Shown: positions 1 to 4,899 of the stretch, piece after piece | Numbering within the stretch: the first letter of the stretch is position 1 | Layout: the number at the start of each line of letters is the position of its first letter | Source: RGIG1828 sp045546535 | GTDB taxonomy: Bacteria > Bacillota > Clostridia > UMGS1810 | NCBI GenBank assembly: GCA_045546535.1 | Contig: JAZQDA010000041.1 | Span: 1 to 8,086 of the forward strand | DNA length: 8,086 nucleotides | Direction of reading: 5' to 3' | Made by a program: the position numbers and the translations under genes | Notes under the pieces: model-generated | What the model was told of the DNA's origin: nothing | What the model saw: only the letters and a program-made list of their open reading frames with translations | Database searches by the model: none

Positions 1-515
1 CAAGCACCCAAAACCACTTGGCGAATGTATTTACTGTTGGCAATATGCTTACTATCTGTAAACTTGCCGACATATTCTTCCCAAGTATCGCACCCGTCAA
101 AAATGTCTCTCGAATAGTGTTTGAGAGCAGAGAAGTTAGCCTTTCGCATATCAATGGAAACGAATACTCCCTTGTCATTCGGTTCAACATAAAGATTTCT
201 CTTGCTAACATCCGCAGGTTTATCGGTTGCCTTGAAACTCTGGTTATTAAATTCCTGAAATGCAGCGTTCTCCTTAATATGAGTAATCATAGAATCTTTT
301 ACAGAATTATAATACTCGAAGTAACTCTGCTCATCTGGATAAGCCATCAACTCAATACAGAATTGGTCAAACTTATCTACGCAATCATACAGGATGTCGA
401 GGGCGCAAAGTCTCTCATAAAAATATGGATTATCAAAGACTGCGATGGATAAATTGCAATCCTTGCAGAATCTCTTTTTCAACTGAATTGAGTTTAAAAC
501 TTGTTCTCTGGTCAT
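1..515 (-). CDS. Unknown protein, C-terminus cut by the window edge
   Basis: At least 171 residues are present, and the frame stays open to base 1, so the C-terminus is missing. The start ATG at 515 overlaps the stop of the RlaP-type nucleotidyltransferase as ATGA (512-515), so the two are probably translationally coupled and work together. I do not recognise the family. The N-terminal part is cysteine-containing (C17, C20, C37, C45, C53). The most conserved-looking part is residues 116-171, with the segment GVFVSIDMRKANFSALKHY followed by a TWEEYV stretch and SKYIRQVVLGA. An acidic residue on a strand followed by a polar helix faintly recalls motif A of template-dependent polymerase palms, but that resemblance is too weak for an assignment. 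No signal peptide or membrane segment is seen. That it is a gene is near certain. Its function is unknown. Confidence 0.85.
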   Translation of the reverse strand, partial: MTREQVLNSIQLKKRFCKDCNLSIAVFDNPYFYERLCALDILYDCVDKFDQFCIELMAYPDEQSYFEYYNSVKDSMITHIKENAAFQEFNNQSFKATDKPADVSKRNLYVEPNDKGVFVSIDMRKANFSALKHYSRDIFDGCDTWEEYVGKFTDSKHIANSKYIRQVVLGA

Positions 516-1585
516 ACTCTCAACACTCCATTCTTCATAGAGGTTAAGAATTTTCTCCACATTGACGGATTTACTACCTTTCCGTTAATGTCCTCAACCA
601 AGTCTAAAACCTTATTCATATCAACTTCATCCGGCAGAGAAGTATGGTCTTTGAGGTAATCAAGTTTCCTCTCATACTCGCTTACAATTTCGTAGAACGC
701 ATTCGTTGGCTGGCGGTTCTCATCGAGATATTCACCATTTCTAATGCTCATCAAGAAATCGTGTTCTTTCTCACGATAAGTAACAATCTCACGATTTTCA
801 AGAATATCGAAACACATAAGGTAGAGGCGAACAAGGTGCATCATATGCTTGCCTAACTTGTTATGCTCGATTGCCTTTTCGTTTCTCTTGCCGATTTTAG
901 CATAAGATTTGATAATCTCACCCATAGTGTTCATCATACCCTTGTAATCTCTCAAAGGATAGTGATGGAGAAGAATGTCGCAAAAAATCTCTGTATCATA
1001 ATCTTCTCTCGGAGATTTATCAATATAGAGTTTAATTGCATCTTCCGGCACTTCAAGGAACATAGTCTTGAACTCAACAGAAGCGTGTTCAATGCTTTTG
1101 AGGATATGTGCTTCTTGCTGACTCTGGCTCACAAGCCTTGCAGACTTGTTCTCCAATCGTCTCAACTGTGCATTTGCATAACCGCCGAAAGAATAGATTG
1201 CTCTTTTGGATAAGAAAAGATGTCTGTTCTCAATCAACTTCTTACCAGCATCGGTAAGATAAATATAATGTTCGGGTTTGAGTCCGAGTATTTCAATAGT
1301 GTTGGGATTACAGGAACAAAGAAGTTTCACAATCTTGTCAAGAGAGTAAACGGTTGTGTCGGTGTCTACATCGACTACCTGCTCAAAATCACCACCGGTA
1401 AGAATCTCTCTTTTGGTTCTTGTTGCGATACCTCTAATATCCACATCAGAGTTTTCATTGTTTGTTCCGTATGCGTGACTGCCCCCGAATCCGAGAAGAA
1501 TAATATTGCTGCCAAGATTTTCATTCTCACGAAGGAAATCATATTCCTGCGATTTTAACATTGTTCCAATGTCCTTAACGCTCAT
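512..1585 (-). CDS. RlaP/YcgL-type nucleotidyltransferase (DNA polymerase beta fold)
   Basis: This is a 357-aa predicted nucleotidyltransferase. The signature GGSHAYGT (about residues 34-41) followed by SDVDIRG (46-52) is the Gly-Ser helix and Asp-x-Asp metal pair of the polymerase-beta superfamily, with D47 and D49 as likely metal ligands and D74 or D76 as a possible third carboxylate. The layout and length fit the YcgL/RlaP group (Pfam PF10127, COG3541). That group has been proposed from comparative genomics to act in RNA repair by adding or sealing nucleotides at damaged ends, and it is often carried by phages. The rest of the chain is helical and rich in charged residues, with no recognisable domain. 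The start at 1585 has a GAGG ribosome site about 9 nt upstream and sits about 25 nt behind a perfect promoter (1617-1645), so the gene heads its own transcript. The actual substrate cannot be read from sequence. Confidence 0.9.
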   Translation of the reverse strand: MSVKDIGTMLKSQEYDFLRENENLGSNIILLGFGGSHAYGTNNENSDVDIRGIATRTKREILTGGDFEQVVDVDTDTTVYSLDKIVKLLCSCNPNTIEILGLKPEHYIYLTDAGKKLIENRHLFLSKRAIYSFGGYANAQLRRLENKSARLVSQSQQEAHILKSIEHASVEFKTMFLEVPEDAIKLYIDKSPREDYDTEIFCDILLHHYPLRDYKGMMNTMGEIIKSYAKIGKRNEKAIEHNKLGKHMMHLVRLYLMCFDILENREIVTYREKEHDFLMSIRNGEYLDENRQPTNAFYEIVSEYERKLDYLKDHTSLPDEVDMNKVLDLVEDINGKVVNPSMWRKFLTSMKNGVLRV

Positions 1586-1616
1586 ATTCTAACCTCGCTT
1601 TCTTGATTACGTACCT

Positions 1617-1645
1617 ATTATACCTCCGATTTATAGTTATGTCAA
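1617..1645 (-). promoter_or_regulatory. Perfect-consensus sigma-A promoter for the nucleotidyltransferase unit
   Basis: On the minus strand TTGACA lies at 1645-1640 and TATAAT at 1622-1617, with exactly 17 nt between. The predicted transcript start is near 1610, giving a leader of about 25 nt to the ATG at 1585. Both hexamers match consensus at all six positions, which suggests strong, default-on expression unless a repressor intervenes. The spacer contains CGGAGG next to the -10 box, but I see no clear operator. Confidence 0.85.
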
Positions 1646-1674
1646 GAGGTTTTTATAAATTATTTTTAGATTTT

Positions 1675-1920
1675 TTAATTGCGAACAAAGTCCTCGTACC
1701 ACTCTGTAAAAATCTCATACAGACGATGGAAAATAAACAGCAAGAGCCAAATAGGAAGAAGCAACCATTGAACTATTCTCCTTGCCGCAATAATGCAGCA
1801 ATATTGAAATTTGGAAATCTTCTTGGTTCTTCCGTAGTGTTTGACAATTCTGTTATAGCCTTCCTCATCAGTCTTAAAGGCAGAGAACTTATCTCTCACA
1901 TAAATTTCATCTGTTCCCAT
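1675..1920 (-). CDS. Small likely membrane protein, unknown function
   Basis: This is an 81-aa protein that I do not recognise. Residues 1-40 are hydrophilic and become basic (R31, K33, K34, K37). Residues 41-68 are hydrophobic with several Trp, Leu and Phe, including QWLLLPIWLLLFIF, and fit one membrane-spanning or membrane-associated helix. The tail is acidic and aromatic (EIFTEWYEDFVRN). The basic side before the helix suggests a cytoplasmic N-terminus. An AAAGG ribosome site lies about 7 nt before the ATG at 1920. It is the last gene of the leftward transcript that starts near 2666, 45 nt after the 119-aa gene, and the 89-nt gap behind it holds the next promoter. Small membrane proteins in early phage operons can be superinfection or host-takeover factors, but nothing in the sequence shows that here. 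Confidence 0.7.
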   Translation of the reverse strand: MGTDEIYVRDKFSAFKTDEEGYNRIVKHYGRTKKISKFQYCCIIAARRIVQWLLLPIWLLLFIFHRLYEIFTEWYEDFVRN

Positions 1921-1965
1921 ATAGTAAACCTTTCATTATATGTAGATAAAACAGTAATTTTATTG

Positions 1966-2325
1966 TCATTTTATCGTGCCACAGAGGGCAAATTCCAAAA
2001 GTTTAAGGGCAAGTTGCTTTGCCTGTTCTCTTGTAATGTGCATTCTCGTGGTAAACGACACTTCTTGCGGAACAGGATATTCAATCCAACCACAAGGCTC
2101 TCCAAGGAAATTGTGCGGAGCATCTTCCTCTTTTATCACTCCGAGCCTAATAGCATCGGTTGTCAAAATTCTCGGTTCTGCATCTTCAATTCCCAGCCAT
2201 ACACATTCAGCGGTTGAAGCCGAACTCATCTGCAAGGAACACTTCTTATTATAATGGTCAAGGAACAACAATTTCCCGAAACCTCTTTTTGTAGTTGTTT
2301 CGGCAAACACTAATCCTTTATTCAT
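1966..2325 (-). CDS. Conserved prophage-type protein, unknown function
   Basis: This is a 119-aa protein. The order of motifs is typical of a widespread small phage protein of unknown function: KKCSLQMSSAS (residues 27-37), then an acidic ECVWLGIEDAEPRIL (40-54), then GWIEYPVPQEVSFTTRMHITREQAKQL (about 79-106). I recall relatives of this family from many Gram-negative and Gram-positive phages, usually in early regions, and none with an assigned role. I chose ATG 2325 because AAGG lies 5 nt upstream. A longer frame back to 2409 would overlap the preceding 80-aa gene by 65 nt and has no better ribosome site. It lies 19 nt after the 80-aa gene, so both belong to the transcript from the 2673-2701 promoter. 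No membrane segment or signal peptide is present. Confidence 0.8.
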   Translation of the reverse strand: MNKGLVFAETTTKRGFGKLLFLDHYNKKCSLQMSSASTAECVWLGIEDAEPRILTTDAIRLGVIKEEDAPHNFLGEPCGWIEYPVPQEVSFTTRMHITREQAKQLALKLLEFALCGTIK

Positions 2326-2344
2326 ATTCCTTGTATCTTTAATT

Positions 2345-2587
2345 TCATTCAACACAGTACCACTCCTGTCCGGCATTAAATTCATCTTTCTTATGTAACA
2401 TAGTTCCAATTTTCTGCTCTGCTTCTTCGGCAGTCATAGCAGTTCTCTCGAAGGTACTATTTGCAGCATCAACACCAAGAGCCTTGCTGTATGGGTCTTT
2501 GAAGTTTACCCAATCATCACGCTCCTGCTCGGTCTGAAATGCTGCAATGTCTGTCTCACCAATATCCTTATAAGTTGCGTAGTACAT
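2345..2587 (-). CDS. Small unknown protein, first gene of the leftward operon
   Basis: This is an 80-aa acidic protein (MYYATYKDIGETD at the N-terminus, ending GQEWYCVE) that I do not recognise. It is soluble, probably a small alpha/beta fold, with an acidic helix TAEEAEQKIGTML near residues 52-64. I chose ATG 2587 because AAAGGAG lies exactly 8 nt upstream (2596-2602). A start at 2614 would put that ribosome site inside the coding sequence and would lie close to the rightward promoter. As the gene directly opposite the repressor, it sits where a temperate element usually has its first lytic or excision gene (a Cro or Xis position), but I see no helix-turn-helix in it. Confidence 0.75.
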   Translation of the reverse strand: MYYATYKDIGETDIAAFQTEQERDDWVNFKDPYSKALGVDAANSTFERTAMTAEEAEQKIGTMLHKKDEFNAGQEWYCVE

Positions 2588-2595
2588 AATCAATT

Positions 2596-2602
2596 CTCCT
2601 TT
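2596..2602 (-). promoter_or_regulatory. Ribosome binding site deciding the 2587 start
   Basis: AAAGGAG on the minus strand sits 8 nt before ATG 2587. Its position makes the internal ATG the real start, rather than the ATG at 2614. Confidence 0.8.
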
Positions 2603-2607
2603 ACCTC

Positions 2608-2636
2608 TTGACATTTGAGAAAATTATCTATATAAT
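2608..2636 (+). promoter_or_regulatory. Perfect-consensus sigma-A promoter for the repressor/ImmA operon
   Basis: TTGACA at 2608-2613 and TATAAT at 2631-2636 have a 17-nt spacer. The predicted start is near 2643, which gives a leader of about 100 nt before ATG 2743. It points toward the leftward promoter at 2673-2701, so RNA polymerases from the two promoters would run into each other. A 14-nt operator-like box (2648-2661) lies a few bases downstream of the predicted start. Confidence 0.85.
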
Positions 2637-2647
2637 ATAGAAAAAGT

Positions 2648-2725
2648 CGGTCATATTTTCTCGACTGAACACAGTATATCAGAAAATATTCTCATTGTCA
2701 ATACTTGTTTTAGAAAATTTGACCG
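2648..2725. promoter_or_regulatory. Cluster of three operator-like boxes, probable repressor binding sites
   Basis: AGAAAATTTGACCG lies at 2712-2725 on the plus strand, and AGAAAATATGACCG at 2648-2661 on the minus strand (13 of 14 identical, inverted). The midpoint between them, 2686.5, is also the midpoint of the imperfect palindrome AGAAAATATTCT (2681-2692). The three boxes are therefore symmetric and about 32 bp apart, close to three helical turns. A weaker AGAAAAT copy occurs at 2618-2624 inside the rightward promoter spacer. The XRE repressor encoded at 2743 is the obvious candidate ligand, by analogy with ImmR-type systems. The boxes and spacing are seen directly. The binding is inferred. 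Confidence 0.65.
2673..2701 (-). promoter_or_regulatory. Sigma-A promoter for the leftward operon
   Basis: On the minus strand TTGACA (2701-2696) and TATACT (2678-2673) are separated by 17 nt. The predicted start is near 2666, about 79 nt before ATG 2587. An operator-like box lies in the spacer (2681-2692), another just upstream of the -35 hexamer (2712-2725) and a third just downstream of the start (2648-2661). This is the pattern expected of a tightly repressed promoter. Confidence 0.8.
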
Positions 2726-2729
2726 TTGC

Positions 2730-2735
2730 GGAGGA
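2730..2735 (+). promoter_or_regulatory. Ribosome binding site deciding the repressor start
   Basis: GGAGGA ends 7 nt before ATG 2743. It fixes that ATG as the start rather than the in-frame TTG at 2695, which would lie within the leftward promoter and operator cluster. Confidence 0.85.
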
Positions 2736-2742
2736 AACTATT

Positions 2743-3096
2743 ATGGAATCTATCTTGTATCATCGTATAAAGGAATTATGCTCACAGAAAGGAATTACCA
2801 TCTCCAAATTGGAGTCCGACTTGGGATTCGGCAATTCTTCTATCAAGAAGTGGGAAAAGGTAAGTTCTCCCTCTGTGGATAAGATTGTCAAGGTAGCAAG
2901 TTACTTTGATGTTTCTGTTGACTACCTGCTCGGCAGAACTGATATTGTCGGCTCTGTTTCCGAAATTATTGGAGACGAGGACATTATCTCTTTCCAAAGA
3001 GCAAGACAGAAGATGACACCGAAAGATAGAGAGCGAATGATGCAAATGCTCAAATTAGGTTTTGAGTACGCATTCAGGGAGGATAACGAAGATTAA
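2743..3096 (+). CDS. XRE-family helix-turn-helix repressor, ImmR-like
   Basis: This is a 117-aa DNA-binding protein. Residues 5-62 form a classic XRE/Cro-cI domain. The helix-turn-helix is around residues 17-40 (GITISKLESDLGFGNSSIKKWE), and the domain closes with SVDYLLGRTD (58-67), a very common ending in Firmicutes phage repressors. Residues 80-113 form a helical C-terminal segment that probably mediates oligomerization or is the region recognised by the partner protease. The stop abuts the next start (TAAATG), so the protein is co-translated with the ImmA protease. That arrangement is typical of ImmR/ImmA in ICEBs1 and many temperate phages, in which the protease destroys the repressor on induction. 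The protein probably controls both flanking promoters through the boxes at 2648-2725. It is the smaller repressor type without a self-cleaving LexA-like domain. Confidence 0.92.
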   Translation: MESILYHRIKELCSQKGITISKLESDLGFGNSSIKKWEKVSSPSVDKIVKVASYFDVSVDYLLGRTDIVGSVSEIIGDEDIISFQRARQKMTPKDRERMMQMLKLGFEYAFREDNED

Positions 3097-3705
3097 ATGA
3101 TTAGATATACCTATGTGAATAATCAGGTATTGAACATATACTCTATGATGCCGACGATTAAATTCCCTCTTGATGTCAAGGAAGTTATTCGTTACATACC
3201 TAATTGTAGATATATGTCTTACCAGCAGTTTGCAAAAATCAATCAATGTTCTATTGATGATATTGTTCAGATTTGCGAAAGTAAGTCCGGCTGCACTCAC
3301 TATGATATTATGAACGATAGGTACTTGATTTTGTGTAATCAGTCAACCGCTGACAACAATAATATTGGCAGACAACGATGGACTTGTGGACACGAAATCG
3401 GACACGTCGTTTGTAATCATCATACGATTTCGGCTTATGAGAAACTTTCGGAGAATAGTCTGTTGCAAACTACTAATCCTGAATACGAATCCGAAGCGGA
3501 TTATTTTGCCGCAACCCTTTTAGCACCGTTTCCTCTGTTTAAACTTTTGAACATTAAATCTGCCATCGACATTCAAAACACATTTGGTCTTTCCGCAGAA
3601 GCATCGCTTTATAGATATAAGCAATATCTCAAATGGCTTAACACCAGAGTTAAGACTTCTTGGGAAAATGATATGATAAGACTTTATAGGCAGAAGAATA
3701 TTTAA
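3097..3705 (+). CDS. ImmA/IrrE-family zinc metallopeptidase (anti-repressor protease)
   Basis: This is a 202-aa COG2856-type peptidase. The zinc and catalytic motif HEIGH is intact at residues 99-103 (H99, E100, H103) within WTCGHEIGHVVCNHH. The third ligand is E133 in ESEADYFAATLLAP (131-144), the signature second motif of the family. The C-terminal part (LNIKSAIDIQNTFGLSAEASLYRYKQYLKW) is the usual helical tail. In the known systems such proteases cleave the co-encoded XRE repressor after DNA damage or quorum signals. The start directly follows the repressor stop (TAAATG), and a GGGAGG lies 14 nt upstream, which is long, so coupling to repressor translation is likely. N-terminal residues 1-35 are not part of the conserved fold that I can recognise. 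Confidence 0.92.
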   Translation: MIRYTYVNNQVLNIYSMMPTIKFPLDVKEVIRYIPNCRYMSYQQFAKINQCSIDDIVQICESKSGCTHYDIMNDRYLILCNQSTADNNNIGRQRWTCGHEIGHVVCNHHTISAYEKLSENSLLQTTNPEYESEADYFAATLLAPFPLFKLLNIKSAIDIQNTFGLSAEASLYRYKQYLKWLNTRVKTSWENDMIRLYRQKNI

Positions 3706-3717
3706 CCATTCATTTTT

Positions 3718-3757
3718 AATCATCTCACGGAGAAACTAACCGTGGGGTGATTTTTTT
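3718..3757 (+). terminator. Rho-independent terminator whose 3' arm also carries the next gene's ribosome site
   Basis: Bases 3718-3730 pair with 3740-3752 over 13 positions, two of them G-U, around a 9-nt loop, and seven T follow (3751-3757). This is a good intrinsic terminator just after the ImmA stop. Unusually, the start codon of the next gene (3758) directly follows the T-run, and the only Shine-Dalgarno-like stretch, GGGGTGA (3744-3750, 7 nt before ATG), is wholly inside the 3' arm. Read-through RNA would hide that site in the stem. Confidence 0.8.
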
Positions 3758-4189
3758 ATGAAAGAACAAGAATACAAGCATATCCGCAATTTAGCGTGGG
3801 ATTTATTGATTGATGCAAACATTTCGCAGTTGCCGGTTGATATAAGTGCAATCGCAAATATTTATAACTTGCAGCACCTAATTGACAACTCTAAATCCCT
3901 ATATGAGAATACTCTTTCTGTTTCTGAAGGTATCTTGAAAATCTTCGGAATGACTAATCCTGAATTCACAAGATACCTTGCAGTCAGAATACTTGCTCCT
4001 ATGATAGTTTTCAAAGAGTTGGGTATTAAGTCAGCGGAAGAATTATGTAAGTTATCCGGGCTTCCGGCAGACTTGGCAAATCAGCGATTTAAGCGATTTG
4101 AAATGCTCTTATCGAGAAACGCCTTTCAAACTTCTCGTCTTGAAACTATTGTCTTATCACAATTTCGTCAATGGATAAGTAGTCGTTAA
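3758..4189 (+). CDS. ImmA/IrrE-like protein lacking the HExxH metal site (pseudo-protease)
   Basis: This is a 143-aa protein. The N-terminus (RNLAWDLLIDANISQLPVDI, residues 10-29) and the C-terminal half (RYLAVRILAP at 72-81, FKELGIKSAEELCKLSGL at 85-102, NQRFKRFEMLL at 108-118) match the ImmA/IrrE fold. The stretch that normally carries HExxH is absent: the chain passes from EGILKIFGMTNPEF straight to TRYLAVRILAP. The third-ligand Glu position is Phe (F70) or is deleted. It should therefore be catalytically dead. It shares the 13-base string ACTAATCCTGAAT with the active immA at the same point of the fold (3953-3965 and 3472-3484), which hints at an origin by duplication and deletion. The frame is intact over its whole length, so it is probably expressed. 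Possible roles are a decoy, an inhibitor, or a sensor partner of the active protease. Confidence 0.8.
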   Translation: MKEQEYKHIRNLAWDLLIDANISQLPVDISAIANIYNLQHLIDNSKSLYENTLSVSEGILKIFGMTNPEFTRYLAVRILAPMIVFKELGIKSAEELCKLSGLPADLANQRFKRFEMLLSRNAFQTSRLETIVLSQFRQWISSR

Positions 4190-4878
4190 TCCTTATTCAA
4201 AAGTACCGAGATAGAAGATTCAAGGGTCAAAAACGGGCGCACACCGAGGGAACCGCCACAGTCACACCAGATAAGAAAGCCGTCGGAATTGACAAAGCAA
4301 ACGCGACGAGAGTAATCATTGCTCGGAGTGGATGCAGGAGTAATAAGCCACCACCAATCAGGATAGTTGGGCTTCAAGCCGAGGATTTTGTGATATTTCG
4401 CATACTCTGCGGAAGTCAAAAGGCTTACCTTATCGGTGCAAGTGCCGTAGTCATCCAAACCATCGAGAGAAGTGAGGTCTCTATCCATAGTGAGAATATT
4501 CTTCTCTCCAATGATGGCTGCAATCTTCTTGAAATACTCGTTGTTAAGTGTCTTGCGGATAGGAGATACCTTCCAGTCGGAATTGTCACCAAACTTCACA
4601 TCGCAGTAAGCAAATTCCTTGGCAATGACTCTCGTTCCGTTCTCGGTCTGCTCCAACACAATAAACACTTCATCTCCGATTTTGAACTCATCCTTGGGTT
4701 TGAGGTCGGAGAGTTTTACGCCATTCTTTGCCATAAGAATAGCATCGAACCAGCCTTTCTGGTTAGGGTCAACATCAATGATAACCTTGCCATCTGCAAC
4801 AGTTACCTTGTCAATATCAATAGAAATATTCATTCCCATCTTAACATTTCCTTTCTTTTTCTTTGACTTAAAAAACAT
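4186..4878 (-). CDS. DUF6273-like domain protein with candidate hypervariable C-terminus
   Basis: This is a 230-aa protein and the last gene of the right-hand operon. After a lysine-rich N-terminus (FFKSKKKKGN), residues about 60-220 match the DUF6273 pattern as I know it: FKIGDEVFIVLEQTENGTRV (66-84), DWKVSPIRKTLNNEYF (101-116), DKVSLLTSAEYAKY (149-162), WWWLITPAS (175-183), and GGSLGVRPFLTLESSI (208-223). This fold is found in many Firmicutes phage and cell-surface proteins of unknown role, and C-type-lectin-like C-termini of this shape are common targets of diversity-generating retroelements. Residues 187-212 show base use unlike the rest of the gene (see the feature at 4243-4320). The start at 4878 has GAGGAAAG about 6 nt upstream. 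A second start at 4839 (MGMNIS), with AAAGGA upstream, is possible. Its stop shares TTAA with the convergent gene's stop. Confidence 0.82.
   Translation of the reverse strand: MFFKSKKKKGNVKMGMNISIDIDKVTVADGKVIIDVDPNQKGWFDAILMAKNGVKLSDLKPKDEFKIGDEVFIVLEQTENGTRVIAKEFAYCDVKFGDNSDWKVSPIRKTLNNEYFKKIAAIIGEKNILTMDRDLTSLDGLDDYGTCTDKVSLLTSAEYAKYHKILGLKPNYPDWWWLITPASTPSNDYSRRVCFVNSDGFLIWCDCGGSLGVRPFLTLESSISVLLNKD
4243..4320 (-). other. Candidate retroelement-diversified variable region (VR)
   Basis: This stretch covers codons 187-212 of the DUF6273-like gene. Of the 26 consecutive codons, 25 end in C or T, the one exception being the TGG for W204. Only 9 of 78 coding-strand bases are A. From codon 190 on through codon 217 the count falls to 5 of 84. 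The neighbouring part of the same gene is A-rich. Diversity-generating retroelements copy a template with many AAC or AAT codons and replace A at random, leaving NNY codons at solvent-exposed positions near the protein's C-terminus, directly before a GC-rich conserved end. Here that end would be GGTGTGCGCCCG, encoding GVRP. No template copy or reverse transcriptase is in the window, so this remains a hypothesis from composition. Confidence 0.5.
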
Positions 4879-4899
4879 ATATCTTTCCTCAAATCTATA

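Noticed and set aside
18..452. Plus-strand open frame of 144 codons
   Set aside because: It lies wholly opposite the leftward gene starting at 515, has no ribosome site, and its translation has no domain-like pattern. The minus-strand frame is open throughout and coupled by ATGA.
1935..1940. TATAAT on the minus strand upstream of the 81-aa gene
   Set aside because: No -35 hexamer lies at 16-18 nt (the nearest, ATGACA, is 23 nt away), and the start would fall on the ribosome site. I treat the gene as part of the upstream transcript.
1603..2217. Plus-strand open frame of 204 codons
   Set aside because: It spans a strong leftward promoter, an intergenic gap and parts of two well-started minus-strand genes, so it is a shadow frame.
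3660..3688. Possible promoter TTGGGA-17-TTTATA before the pseudo-ImmA
   Set aside because: The -10 matches only three of six positions, and it would still transcribe through the terminator hairpin.
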